NCBI RefSeq assembly: GCF_020736705.1
Contig: NZ_CP085990.1
Location: 3,038,001 to 3,102,000, forward strand
Length of the DNA stretch: 64,000 bases
Source of the DNA: Psychrobacter sanguinis
Lineage (GTDB): Bacteria > Pseudomonadota > Gammaproteobacteria > Pseudomonadales > Moraxellaceae
Direction of reading: 5' to 3'
The notes below the pieces were generated by a model, which was given only the letters and a program-made list of their open reading frames with translations, ran no database searches and was not told the origin of the DNA. Below are positions 49,614 through 57,052 of this stretch, piece after piece. Numbering within the stretch: position 1 is the first letter of the stretch; every line of letters starts with the position of its first letter. The position numbers were made by a program, and so were the translations under genes.

Positions 49614-51269
49614 TTATTGACGCAATAAAAAACGCTGAATTTTACCACTGGGCGTTTTCGGTAACGACTCGACAAATTCGACAAAACGTGGGTAGGCATG
49701 GGCAGACAGTCTTTTGTGAACCAATGACTTAATCTCACTGACCAATTCTTCGGTACCAACGACCCCTGGCTTTAGTACCACGAAAGACTTGATCACTTCA
49801 CCCCGTAGTTCATCGGGCACGCCAACAGCCGCAGACTCGGCAACGGCATCATGTTCCATCACACAGTTTTCAACATCGGTTGGGCCAATACGGTAGCCTG
49901 CACTGATAATAATATCGTCATCACGCCCTGCAAACCAGAACGTACCATCTTCATGACGCTCAACCACATCCCCAGTGAGATAGTAATCATCAAAAAACGC
50001 TTGTTTTTCATTCCAGCTATAGCCTCTAAAATAAAAGGCGGGGGACTCACTAACCACTACTGCCAATTGACCTTGAATCCCATCCATCACAGGCCGCAAA
50101 TCTGCATCTAGCACAACTAACTTGTGCCCGGGCATTGGCACACCCATACTACCCGTCGGTACATCATGTGATAGTGCATGGTGCATACAGCAGGTCATGC
50201 CGGTCTCTGTCTGTCCATATTGATCAAATACAGCACAGCCTAGATTTTGTTGCACCCAGCTCACGACTTCAGTATTTAGAGTCTCGCCAGCAGAATTGGC
50301 AACGCGAAGCGACAACTTATCTGCCACATTATCAAACACCCCGCTCGACTTCATCATTCTAAAGGCAGTGGGCGATGAAGCAAGATTAGTGATTTTATGA
50401 CGTACTAAAAAGTCAAAAGTATTTTGCGCATCAAACCCTGCTTCGTTGAAGTGTGTTGTCGCACCCATTAATAAAGGACCAGTGATGGCATAATAAAGAC
50501 CATAGGCCCAGCCAGGATCCGCCATGTTCCAATAATTGTCTGTCTCACGTAAATCAATGGCATAACGCATATACAAATAAAACGTGGACAATGCTGCAAG
50601 AGGTACGCTCACTCCCTTTGACTTACCGACAGTGCCTGAAGTAAACATCTGTAAAAAAGGCGCCTCTGCTTCTAAATTAACGGGCTCAAACTCAGTATCG
50701 AACTGGCTTGCCTCATTGAAATTCGCGTCTGCATAATCGCTAGTAACGCCCTCTTCTTTAATGATCAATACCATCTGTGGCAAGTTGGCAATATCATCAA
50801 ACTTTGCCCGATTCTCTAAATTGGTAAATACTACTTTAGTATCCGCTTTGTCCAATCTATATTCGATAGATTCAACGCCAAAGGCAGTGAACAATGGCTG
50901 ATAAATAGCCCCAATACGCCAAGTAGCCAATACCACGATCAACAACTCTGGTGTGCGCGGTAGCATAGTGGCTACTCTATCACCAGGCTTCACCCCAAAA
51001 TTGTGCAACATATGCGCCACTTGAGCACTTTTCTCTGTCAGCTCACGGTACGTTAGCTTAGTCACTTGCTGTTGCGTATCTTCATGCACCAAAGCTATCT
51101 TGTCACCTAGGCCATTACGTACATGTCGGCCACAGCAAGCATTGTAGGCATTCAGCGCATCTTGAGAATGGTCTTGGTAGATGTCTTGCATCAGCTTGGC
51201 TTGAGTAAACTGCTGATAGAAATCGAGATAGTCTGGGATAAGGGTTGGATTATCGATAGTATGTGACAT
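49614..51269 (-). CDS. Acyl-CoA synthetase, AMP-forming
   Basis: This 551-residue ANL-superfamily ligase activates a carboxylic acid to acyl-AMP and then acyl-CoA. The P-loop-like motif is FTSGTVGKSKGV, followed by AGETLNTEV, FDQYGQTETG, YLTGDV, the hinge region AGRDDDIIISAGYRIGPTDVEN, and the catalytic Lys in KTPSGKIQRFLLRQ at the very end. The order resembles medium-chain or acetyl-CoA-type synthetases; the substrate cannot be read with confidence. AAGGAG lies eight bases before the ATG. It is followed by the hydroxyacyl-CoA dehydrogenase gene 255 bases on. Confidence 0.88.
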   Translation of the reverse strand: MSHTIDNPTLIPDYLDFYQQFTQAKLMQDIYQDHSQDALNAYNACCGRHVRNGLGDKIALVHEDTQQQVTKLTYRELTEKSAQVAHMLHNFGVKPGDRVATMLPRTPELLIVVLATWRIGAIYQPLFTAFGVESIEYRLDKADTKVVFTNLENRAKFDDIANLPQMVLIIKEEGVTSDYADANFNEASQFDTEFEPVNLEAEAPFLQMFTSGTVGKSKGVSVPLAALSTFYLYMRYAIDLRETDNYWNMADPGWAYGLYYAITGPLLMGATTHFNEAGFDAQNTFDFLVRHKITNLASSPTAFRMMKSSGVFDNVADKLSLRVANSAGETLNTEVVSWVQQNLGCAVFDQYGQTETGMTCCMHHALSHDVPTGSMGVPMPGHKLVVLDADLRPVMDGIQGQLAVVVSESPAFYFRGYSWNEKQAFFDDYYLTGDVVERHEDGTFWFAGRDDDIIISAGYRIGPTDVENCVMEHDAVAESAAVGVPDELRGEVIKSFVVLKPGVVGTEELVSEIKSLVHKRLSAHAYPRFVEFVESLPKTPSGKIQRFLLRQ

Positions 51270-51523
51270 AAGCGCTACTCCTTTAGCGGGCTACAATGAT
51301 AGATAACAAATTGAGCTATCCTCACAGCCCAATTTTTTCGCATTAACTTCCTGTTAATACTCTCTATTAATAGCTGATTTTTCTCAATATATCAATACAT
51401 TTTGTATCGATTTATAAAATCCGTACCTAAAAAAAGCAGCAATGAAATAATCACTGCTGCTTTCAACCAAGCATTATTTAAGCCACCAACATATAGAGGG
51501 CATATAGAGATTAAATGCTTAGG

Positions 51524-51808
51524 CTATTTACCATAAGTACAAAGATAGGCGGTTTCGACCTCAACTTTAACTTGGAACTTTTGGTTGGCTTCAATGGTAA
51601 AGCTTTGACCCGCCTCGTAAGTTTCAAAGTCATCGCTACCGGGTAGCTTAACCGTTAACGCACCGCTTACCACAGTCATGGTTTCGAACTCACTGGTACC
51701 AAATTCATACTCACCAATTTCCATAACGCCAACGGTGGCTGGCTTAGTAGACGTCTGAAAAGCGATTGAAGTTACTTTATTGTCAAAATATTGATTTACA
51801 CTTGGCAT
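51524..51808 (-). CDS. ppnP: Pyrimidine/purine nucleoside phosphorylase
   Basis: The 94-residue cupin protein matches E. coli PpnP (YaiE, DUF1255), which phosphorolyses several nucleosides to free bases and ribose-1-phosphate. Shared parts include [57 protein letters not shown] and the final YLCTYGK. AGGA lies eight bases before the ATG. It is a single gene with no nucleoside-uptake genes nearby. Confidence 0.92.
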   Translation of the reverse strand: MPSVNQYFDNKVTSIAFQTSTKPATVGVMEIGEYEFGTSEFETMTVVSGALTVKLPGSDDFETYEAGQSFTIEANQKFQVKVEVETAYLCTYGK

Positions 51809-52051
51809 AATATGTTCCTAATGATTTATGTTGTTGATGATTAGAGAGTTAATACCAAACCCCCTGCATTAGCAGTCAAATAGTTTGGAGCGGATTGGCT
51901 TTCTATAGTTAACTGGTTTTATAGCAGGCTCATGACTATGATGAGCTCATTATCATACACCAGTTATAATAAGGTATTTATCATAACCAATGGATACTAA
52001 CACTAAAATTGTCAATAGATAAAGTTGTGATTAATGACCCTATTGTTCTAA

Positions 52052-52303
52052 TTACTGTTGTGTCCAATCCATTTTACGCAGACTTTGCTTGGTCTGACGT
52101 CGGCTATTTCTATGTACCGCTTTTACGTTATCCTCTTGGTGTACCCCACCCTTTTTAAGCAAAGGGTTAAAAGCCAACGGATTACGGGGTTTTAGAACTT
52201 GAGAGGGCCGATTTAAGCCAGTGGTGTTGTCATCTGCTTGTTTGCGCATCTCAAGCTCACGTTCTAAGCGTTTTGCTTGTTTTAACGTTTGTTTTAAGCT
52301 CAT
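52052..52303 (-). CDS. Small basic protein, unknown function
   Basis: An 83-residue, strongly basic, hydrophilic protein with no Cys and no membrane segment. The N-terminal 20 residues (LKQTLKQAKRLERELEMRK) should form an amphipathic helix; the rest is Asn/Arg/Lys/Gln-rich and probably disordered. Such a composition fits an RNA- or ribosome-associated protein, but that is only a guess. AGGA lies about eight bases before the ATG, which supports a real gene. It is downstream of rtcB in the same direction. Confidence 0.6.
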   Translation of the reverse strand: MSLKQTLKQAKRLERELEMRKQADDNTTGLNRPSQVLKPRNPLAFNPLLKKGGVHQEDNVKAVHRNSRRQTKQSLRKMDWTQQ

Positions 52304-52324
52304 TTTATATTCCTAAATTACAGA

Positions 52325-52417
52325 TTATTCTAAGATTTCGGGGGTTGCAGCGTGCCTAAGGTAGGCGTCATCGACCTTAAATAAATCAATAAGGTCTTGC
52401 TCTACATTTGTTAGCAC
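52325..52417 (-). CDS. Possible 30-codon ORF directly behind rtcB
   Basis: This frame starts with GTG two bases after the rtcB stop (TAATAGTG), with AAAGG seven bases upstream, and encodes 30 residues of protein-like, acidic composition, including EQDLIDLFKVDDAYLRHA, before a TAA. It is too short to compare by eye with any family. It could be a coupled small protein, or the left-over start of a gene whose rest has been lost. It fills most of the gap between rtcB and the small basic protein gene. Confidence 0.35.
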   Translation of the reverse strand: MLTNVEQDLIDLFKVDDAYLRHAATPEILE

Positions 52418-52419
52418 TA

Positions 52420-53634
52420 TTAGCCTTTAACGCAAATTACCTGCTTCAGCGTGTGCACCACCTCTACCAAGTCTTTTTGGTTGGCCATGACCTCATCAAT
52501 GTCTTTATATGCCCCAGGGATTTCATCAATAACCCCTTTATCTATACGGCATTCAACGCCTTGAGTCTGTGCTCTTAAATGCTCAATGGTAAAGGTTTTA
52601 GCCGCTTTGGTACGGCTCATCTTACGACCTGCTCCGTGTGAGCAAGAGCAAAAAGATTCCTCATTACCCAAACCGCGTACGATAAAAGACTTAGCCCCCA
52701 TTGAGCCAGGAATAATACCCAGCTCATCTTTATAAGCACTAATGGCGCCTTTACGGGTCACATAGACACTTTCGCCAAAATGCACCTCTTGTTCCACATA
52801 ATTATGATGACAGTTAATGGCTTCTTTAGTCAGCGTAAATGGTGGTAAACCTGCTTGCTTAGACTGCATCGCATCTAGCACCAAACGCATCATTTCCCTA
52901 CGATTTTGTACCGCATAATCCTGTGCCCACTGCACTGCTTCGACATAATCCTCAAAGCTTGTAGATCCTTCAGCAAAATACGATAAGTCTTTATCAGGAA
53001 CATGACCAAAACGAGACTGATGCTCTTTTTTGGCAAGATTAATAAAGTAGCGACCAATACAGTTACCAATACCGCGACTGCCAGAGTGCAGCATCACCCA
53101 CACCTCATTATTTTCATCGAGACAAACTTCGATAAAATGGTTACCACCGCCCAGCGTGCCTAACTGCTTGGCCCAGGTTTGGTCGAAACTCTTAAGCATT
53201 TTTAGCAGCCCAGGGTGTTTGTCGGTAATCCGCTTTAGTCGTTTACCCAGTGGATCAAGTGTAGAAGCTTTCGCCGTAATTTGGTTGTGCATATTAAACC
53301 CAACCGGTACTTGCTGCTCTATCGCTGTACGTACGCGGCGCAAACTGTCTGGCAACTCACTGGCAGTTAGCGACAAACGAACCGCATTCATACCACAGCC
53401 GATATCGACCCCTACCGCTGCTGGAATAATGGCTGACTTGGTTGGAATGACACTACCTACCGTAGCACCTTTGCCCAAATGCACATCAGGCATCACCGCA
53501 ATGTGCGAGTGCACAAATTCAAGCTTTGCCATATTGCGTAACTGCTCAATTGCTTCTGGCGCGATGTCTTTGGTGTATACCTTAACCGGAACACCGTGTT
53601 TTTCATTTTCATTCAAAATTAGCTGTATGCCCAT
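52420..53634 (-). CDS. rtcB: RNA-splicing ligase RtcB
   Basis: RtcB joins 2',3'-cyclic phosphate or 3'-phosphate RNA ends to 5'-OH ends using GTP and Mn2+, in RNA repair. The metal and guanylylation sites are present: AAVGVDIGCGMNAVR (Asp77, Cys80), LGGGNHFIEV, MLHSGSRGIGN and the nucleophile His333 in CSHGAGRKMSR. The 404 residues match the E. coli enzyme. No archease, rtcA or rtcR gene is nearby. AAGG lies nine bases before the ATG. Upstream is a 550-bp leader region with a strong promoter and a small ORF. Confidence 0.95.
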   Translation of the reverse strand: MGIQLILNENEKHGVPVKVYTKDIAPEAIEQLRNMAKLEFVHSHIAVMPDVHLGKGATVGSVIPTKSAIIPAAVGVDIGCGMNAVRLSLTASELPDSLRRVRTAIEQQVPVGFNMHNQITAKASTLDPLGKRLKRITDKHPGLLKMLKSFDQTWAKQLGTLGGGNHFIEVCLDENNEVWVMLHSGSRGIGNCIGRYFINLAKKEHQSRFGHVPDKDLSYFAEGSTSFEDYVEAVQWAQDYAVQNRREMMRLVLDAMQSKQAGLPPFTLTKEAINCHHNYVEQEVHFGESVYVTRKGAISAYKDELGIIPGSMGAKSFIVRGLGNEESFCSCSHGAGRKMSRTKAAKTFTIEHLRAQTQGVECRIDKGVIDEIPGAYKDIDEVMANQKDLVEVVHTLKQVICVKG

Positions 53635-53837
53635 TTTGTCTTACCTTAATTTTTATTAGTTTTATTGAGCTTATGCCCGCTTTTTGAGTCATGCATTTAT
53701 TCATTTGATATAGAAAGTGAAAGCACAAACTTACTTATATTGGTTTGCTTATTGCAAATAGAAAGATGCAAGACAGAGAAATGCAAAATAGAGAAATAGG
53801 AGTGAGGACTGTGTTAAATGACAAACGCATAAAAGCC

Positions 53838-53856
53838 CATTAACCTAAAGTCAATG
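53838..53856 (-). terminator. Weak hairpin between the small ORF and rtcB
   Basis: On the minus strand cattgac-tttag-gttaatg forms a 7-bp stem with one G-U pair, followed by ggctttta. It lies about 70 bases past the small ORF stop and could be a weak terminator or attenuator before rtcB. Confidence 0.3.
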
Positions 53857-53923
53857 AGTGTCAAAAATACGAAAGCAGGGGAAGTTTGAAGTGACGCTTA
53901 GGGTCAGAACTAGAGGGAAAAGC

Positions 53924-54019
53924 TTAGTTAAATTGAGCTTGGTCTAACCTGAGCGAAGTCATCATAAACATCGTATTGCTTTGCATTATCTTGAACACAG
54001 TCTTTTTAGACAATGACAT
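53924..54019 (-). CDS. 31-residue Met-rich small protein, unannotated, upstream of rtcB
   Basis: The ATG at 54019 follows GGAGGA by seven bases, the strongest ribosome site I see in the window, and about 80 bases upstream is a promoter with exact 17-base spacing. The peptide of 31 residues starts MSLSKKTVFKIMQSN, contains five Met (1, 12, 17, 19, 20), is basic at the N-terminus and has no clear membrane helix. I recognise no family. It may be a free small protein or a leader peptide for rtcB, 290 bases downstream. Short length makes chance possible, but promoter, spacing and ribosome site together argue for translation. Confidence 0.55.
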   Translation of the reverse strand: MSLSKKTVFKIMQSNTMFMMTSLRLDQAQFN

Positions 54020-54097
54020 GTTGAATCCTCCGTAGGTTGTGGCTCATATGCAGTTTGCGCTGCTATAAAGCAAGTGATTGGATAATAAAGTAGACAA

Positions 54098-54126
54098 ATT
54101 ATACGGGGCTAATAGACAAACATCAA
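54098..54126 (-). promoter_or_regulatory. Strong sigma-70 promoter upstream of the Met-rich small ORF and rtcB
   Basis: On the minus strand TTGATG (54126-54121) and a perfect TATAAT (54103-54098) are separated by exactly 17 bases. The start of transcription would be near 54091, leaving a leader of about 70 bases before the small ORF. Confidence 0.75.
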
Positions 54127-54185
54127 CTTTTGCACTATTAACCCTCCATTATCATTAGATTGAGCGGGTTAAATTTAGCTGTTAA

Positions 54186-54623
54186 TTAGTTTTTAATTAG
54201 CTTAGCGTGTAGCCAGAATCCTGCTAACATTGCCACCACAAACAGCATAGATTCACTATAACCCGCTAATGCAGTCACTAGGGCTGGAGCAGGACAAAAT
54301 CCAAGTATCCCCCAACCTACCCCAAATATTAGACTGCCAATGACCAGTTGAGGGGTAATTTTGGTCGCCGTGGGTAGCTCATAGCCCTCATGATTTAAAG
54401 CTTTTTTGCCTTCACTTTTGCGAGATTTCACATAGAAAAATACAGGCATAGCCAGTGCAATACCGCCACCCATAACCAAGCCCAATGAGGGGTCCCAATT
54501 GTGAAATATACGCAAAAACCCAAGTACTTTTTCAGGGTTGACCATCTGCGAGACAATCAGTCCAATGGCAAAGATAATGCCAGATAAAAAACTGAAAATT
54601 AGAGTTAATCGATTGTTAGTCAT
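54186..54623 (-). CDS. YeeE/YedE-family membrane protein, second half-unit (DUF6691 type)
   Basis: A 145-residue inner-membrane protein with about four helices. The conserved Cys lies in GWGILGFCPAPALV, matching the GxCPGP-type motif of the YeeE/YedE (TsuA-related) family, whose members move thiosulfate or other sulfur species through relays of cysteines. I use the ATG at 54623 (MTNNRLTLIF) because the longer frame from 54689 adds a hydrophilic segment not seen in the family. It is paired with the next YeeE/YedE half, 95 bases upstream, as is usual for split members. Confidence 0.82.
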   Translation of the reverse strand: MTNNRLTLIFSFLSGIIFAIGLIVSQMVNPEKVLGFLRIFHNWDPSLGLVMGGGIALAMPVFFYVKSRKSEGKKALNHEGYELPTATKITPQLVIGSLIFGVGWGILGFCPAPALVTALAGYSESMLFVVAMLAGFWLHAKLIKN

Positions 54624-54718
54624 TATAGTAGGCTCGATGTAAAAATTAGGAATCAAAAGATTAGATTGACCAGTACGGCTTATAGGCAATGTCTATATTG
54701 AATGTTCATATTCAATGT

Positions 54719-55153
54719 TTATGATTGCAGCATCGCAAAAATAGTCGCTGTGGCAATACCACTCGATAAAAATAAAATCGTAGCGATGATGGAACGAGAA
54801 GACAGTCGCGAAATACCGCAGATACCATGCCCACTCGTACATCCAGACCCCAATCTAGTACCAAAGCCTACCAACAAACCGGCCACAATAATCTTCCAAA
54901 TAGGCTGACCCATTTCAATCTCAGGAAAGCCAAACACCAAAGCATAGACCCAAGTTGCTACTGCCATGCCTATCACGAAGACCAACTGCCAACTGAGTTT
55001 TGGCAACTGTACAATTGAGCTTTTTAATATCCCGCTCATCCCCATAATATGGCCACTACCCACTATTAATACTGCTGCGGCCAGTCCTATTATTAGACCA
55101 CCTACTAGGGCGCTCCAAGGGGTGAAACTTGCCACATCAATCCAAGCGTACAT
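54719..55153 (-). CDS. YeeE/YedE-family membrane protein, first half-unit
   Basis: This 144-residue protein has about four helices and the family motif GFGTRLGSGCTSGHGICGISR with two conserved Cys. Together with the adjacent half-unit it would form a sulfur-species channel. The ATG at 55153 is chosen because AGGAG lies just before it; the upstream in-frame ATG (55168) would put that ribosome site inside the gene. The ArsR regulator gene is directly upstream on the same strand, 141 bases away. Confidence 0.85.
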   Translation of the reverse strand: MYAWIDVASFTPWSALVGGLIIGLAAAVLIVGSGHIMGMSGILKSSIVQLPKLSWQLVFVIGMAVATWVYALVFGFPEIEMGQPIWKIIVAGLLVGFGTRLGSGCTSGHGICGISRLSSRSIIATILFLSSGIATATIFAMLQS

Positions 55154-55294
55154 AACTACTCCTAACATTTAATATATATTTTTTACGCATCTACGCATCA
55201 GGTTGTTGGCATAGGTCTATTAGAATAACCTCTGATAGCTACTACTAAGTTAGTTATCAGGACACCCCTAATCTATCAAAACTTACCGCTAAAG

Positions 55295-55627
55295 CTATTG
55301 GTCGGTGGCACAAAAACGCTGATACAAGACTTGCATAACTGCCAGCGCATCTTCACTGGCGATACTATAAAAAATTTGTCTGCCTTCTCGTCTGGTATTC
55401 ACTAGCCCATTTTCACGCAATACGCCGAGCTGCTGAGACAAACTTGGCTGTTTAATGCCGGTTGACTGCTCTAAATCACGGACACAAGCTTCAGATTCAA
55501 CGAGCTGACAAAGCAACAGTAAACGGTCAGCATGGGACAGTGACTTAAGCAGAGCTGATGCTTTAGAGGCAGAGGCCTTTAAAGCCTCTACGTCGATACT
55601 TTGTAAATGTAAGGTGTCAGTAGACAT
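55295..55627 (-). CDS. ArsR-family regulator, probable sulfide/persulfide sensor (BigR/SqrR-like)
   Basis: The 110-residue winged-helix repressor has its DNA-reading helix in VRDLEQSTGIKQPSLSQQLGVLRENGLV, followed by the wing TRREGRQIFYSI. Cys40 (LLLLCQLVE) and Cys106 (QRFCATDQ) are 66 residues apart, the same spacing as the two Cys that form the polysulfide bridge in SqrR and BigR (41/107 as I recall). Metal-site motifs of ArsR/SmtB (CVC or the alpha5 His pairs) are absent. The ATG at 55627 has AAGGATG upstream. Genes for YeeE/YedE proteins follow, as often found for BigR-type regulators. Confidence 0.82.
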   Translation of the reverse strand: MSTDTLHLQSIDVEALKASASKASALLKSLSHADRLLLLCQLVESEACVRDLEQSTGIKQPSLSQQLGVLRENGLVNTRREGRQIFYSIASEDALAVMQVLYQRFCATDQ

Positions 55628-55689
55628 TGTTGTAACATCCTTCGTTTTGTTATGGAGGCTTATTATATACAACAAATCTAGCTTACACA

Positions 55690-55722
55690 TAAATATATTA
55701 TATAATTTTGTATATTATTATT
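55690..55722. promoter_or_regulatory. AT palindrome upstream of the ArsR gene, possible operator
   Basis: The run aaatatattatataattttgtatattatt, 65-95 bases before the ArsR start, contains overlapping palindromes of alternating AT. An atatatatt block also occurs just upstream of the first YeeE/YedE gene (near 55171-55181). BigR-type regulators bind AT-rich palindromes, so both are candidate sites; AT richness alone makes chance likely too. Confidence 0.35.
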
Positions 55723-55773
55723 GCATAAGTATATGCCGTTTGGCTATATCTGACATAAAAATAATTTAACAAT

Positions 55774-55807
55774 AAAAAAGACCAATCATTTTTGATTGGT
55801 CTTTTTT
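55774..55807 (-). terminator. Terminator of hutC (bidirectional form)
   Basis: A stem of about 15 bp (aaaaaagaccaatca and complement) with a tttt loop lies 55 bases past hutC and has T runs on both strands. Confidence 0.92.
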
Positions 55808-55861
55808 CGAATCTCTTAAATAATATTATCTGGCTAATACCAGCTCATTAATATTATTTGT

Positions 55862-56641
55862 CTACAAAGTACCTGCCAGCTGATAGCTATCTCCCGCGTG
55901 CCACATATCTACATAGGTCACTACACGCCCCGAAGAGTAGGTTTGCCGACTTAATAATAAAGAAGGGGCACCAACTTTTATCGAGAGTGCTTTTGCCACT
56001 TCTTTTGGAGCAGCAATCGCTCTAATAGTATAGTTCCCACCCTGTAAAGGCGCTTGTTCGATTAGATATTCGCTAGTATTAATTTTAGTGAAATCCTTTT
56101 CGATAAAGTTTGGAACTAGTGAAGCATCCACCCAGCGCTCTTCAAACTGTATAGGTTTACCATCGGCAATATGAATTATTTTAACCTCATCAATTAGGTC
56201 ACTTTTTTGACGTTGAAATAAGCTATTTTCTAAAGGTGTACTTTCTTCAATCATTGCACTGGTTAATAGCTGTAAAATTCTTGGGCTAACTTTACTAGCG
56301 GCCACTCTACGTTGACTGATTACCTGAGCAACATACTGCTTCCCCATAGCCTTAATGTCAGCAGCAATGTTTCGCACCTCTACTACAGTATGATTATATT
56401 TTTGTTGAGCAACAAAAGTACCTGATCCTTGTCTGCGTTGTAACACACGCTCTTCACTGAGCTCCTTTAAAGCTCGATTAACGGTCATGCGTGAAACACC
56501 AAATTTATCTGCTAATTCAAACTCAGTCGGAATAGCCTCCCCTGCTTGCCATATTCCAGAATGAATGCTTTCTAAAATACTGTCTTTAATGCGTTGATAG
56601 GCTGGCTTGGGCTTCGGTTGATTCGTTTTAATTTTTGACAT
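55862..56641 (-). CDS. hutC: Histidine utilisation repressor, GntR family
   Basis: HutC represses the hut genes until urocanate binds. The N-terminal GntR winged helix covers about 15-80: YQRIKDSILESIHSGIWQAGEAIPTEFELADKFGVSRMTVNRALKELSEERVLQRRQGSGTFV. The C-terminal UTRA effector domain follows (about 95-255), with PIQFEERWVDASLVPNF and YTSSGRVVTYVDMWH-type ends. ATG 56641 is used; the frame continues upstream only to a TTG at 56671. It is divergent from hutU and shares a 411-bp region with it. Confidence 0.93.
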   Translation of the reverse strand: MSKIKTNQPKPKPAYQRIKDSILESIHSGIWQAGEAIPTEFELADKFGVSRMTVNRALKELSEERVLQRRQGSGTFVAQQKYNHTVVEVRNIAADIKAMGKQYVAQVISQRRVAASKVSPRILQLLTSAMIEESTPLENSLFQRQKSDLIDEVKIIHIADGKPIQFEERWVDASLVPNFIEKDFTKINTSEYLIEQAPLQGGNYTIRAIAAPKEVAKALSIKVGAPSLLLSRQTYSSGRVVTYVDMWHAGDSYQLAGTL

Positions 56642-57052
56642 GGTATGTGACTTATCTATTAGATAGAACAAAATATGAGGAGCAATACAATTGATTTAAT
56701 AACCTAGCTATCCATTTTGTACTATTACGTTGTGAGCCTAAATAATAGCAAAAACAGTCATTATAGAATATTTGTACTCAATACTATCATCCTTAATTAA
56801 CATTAAACTAAATCGTAATAACCATAATCCATTCTATCAAAAACAACTAAAAATTTAGTTCATCATATCTATTACTGGAACAAGTTCCAAAAAATATAAG
56901 CTTTGAAATAAATACAGAGCATTACAACGCCCACGTTTAAAAAATAAAAAATCCTTGCATCAATATTTTTTTCTTGATAATTTGTATATACAAATAATTT
57001 ATCGTATTTTGATTTCCTTTCAAATCAAAACTCAAATTCTAAAGGACTAGAC
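56642..57052. other. Divergent hutC / hutU control region
   Basis: This stretch holds the HutC-type operator and a hutU promoter near its right end. The rest is AT-rich with several ttgtact half-site-like words (near 56718 and 56770). No ORF is visible. Confidence 0.55.
56974..57003 (+). promoter_or_regulatory. hutU promoter with HutC operator in the spacer
   Basis: The perfect palindrome TTTGTATATACAAA (56981-56994) matches the HutC site core TGTATATACA known from Pseudomonas. It lies between a TTGATA (56974-56979) and an imperfect -10 around 56997-57003, so bound HutC would block RNA polymerase. The hutU ATG is about 50 bases downstream. Confidence 0.8.

Larger units (their letters stand above)
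53635..54185. other. Leader region upstream of rtcB
   Basis: This region holds a near-consensus promoter (54098-54126), a 31-codon ORF (53924-54019), a weak hairpin (53838-53856) and about 200 AT-rich bases with repeated ttgca/attttgc pieces before rtcB, all on the minus strand. Confidence 0.5.

Noticed and set aside
53156-53659. Plus-strand ORF of 167 codons
   Set aside because: It is an antisense shadow of rtcB with no ribosome site and no protein-like domain.
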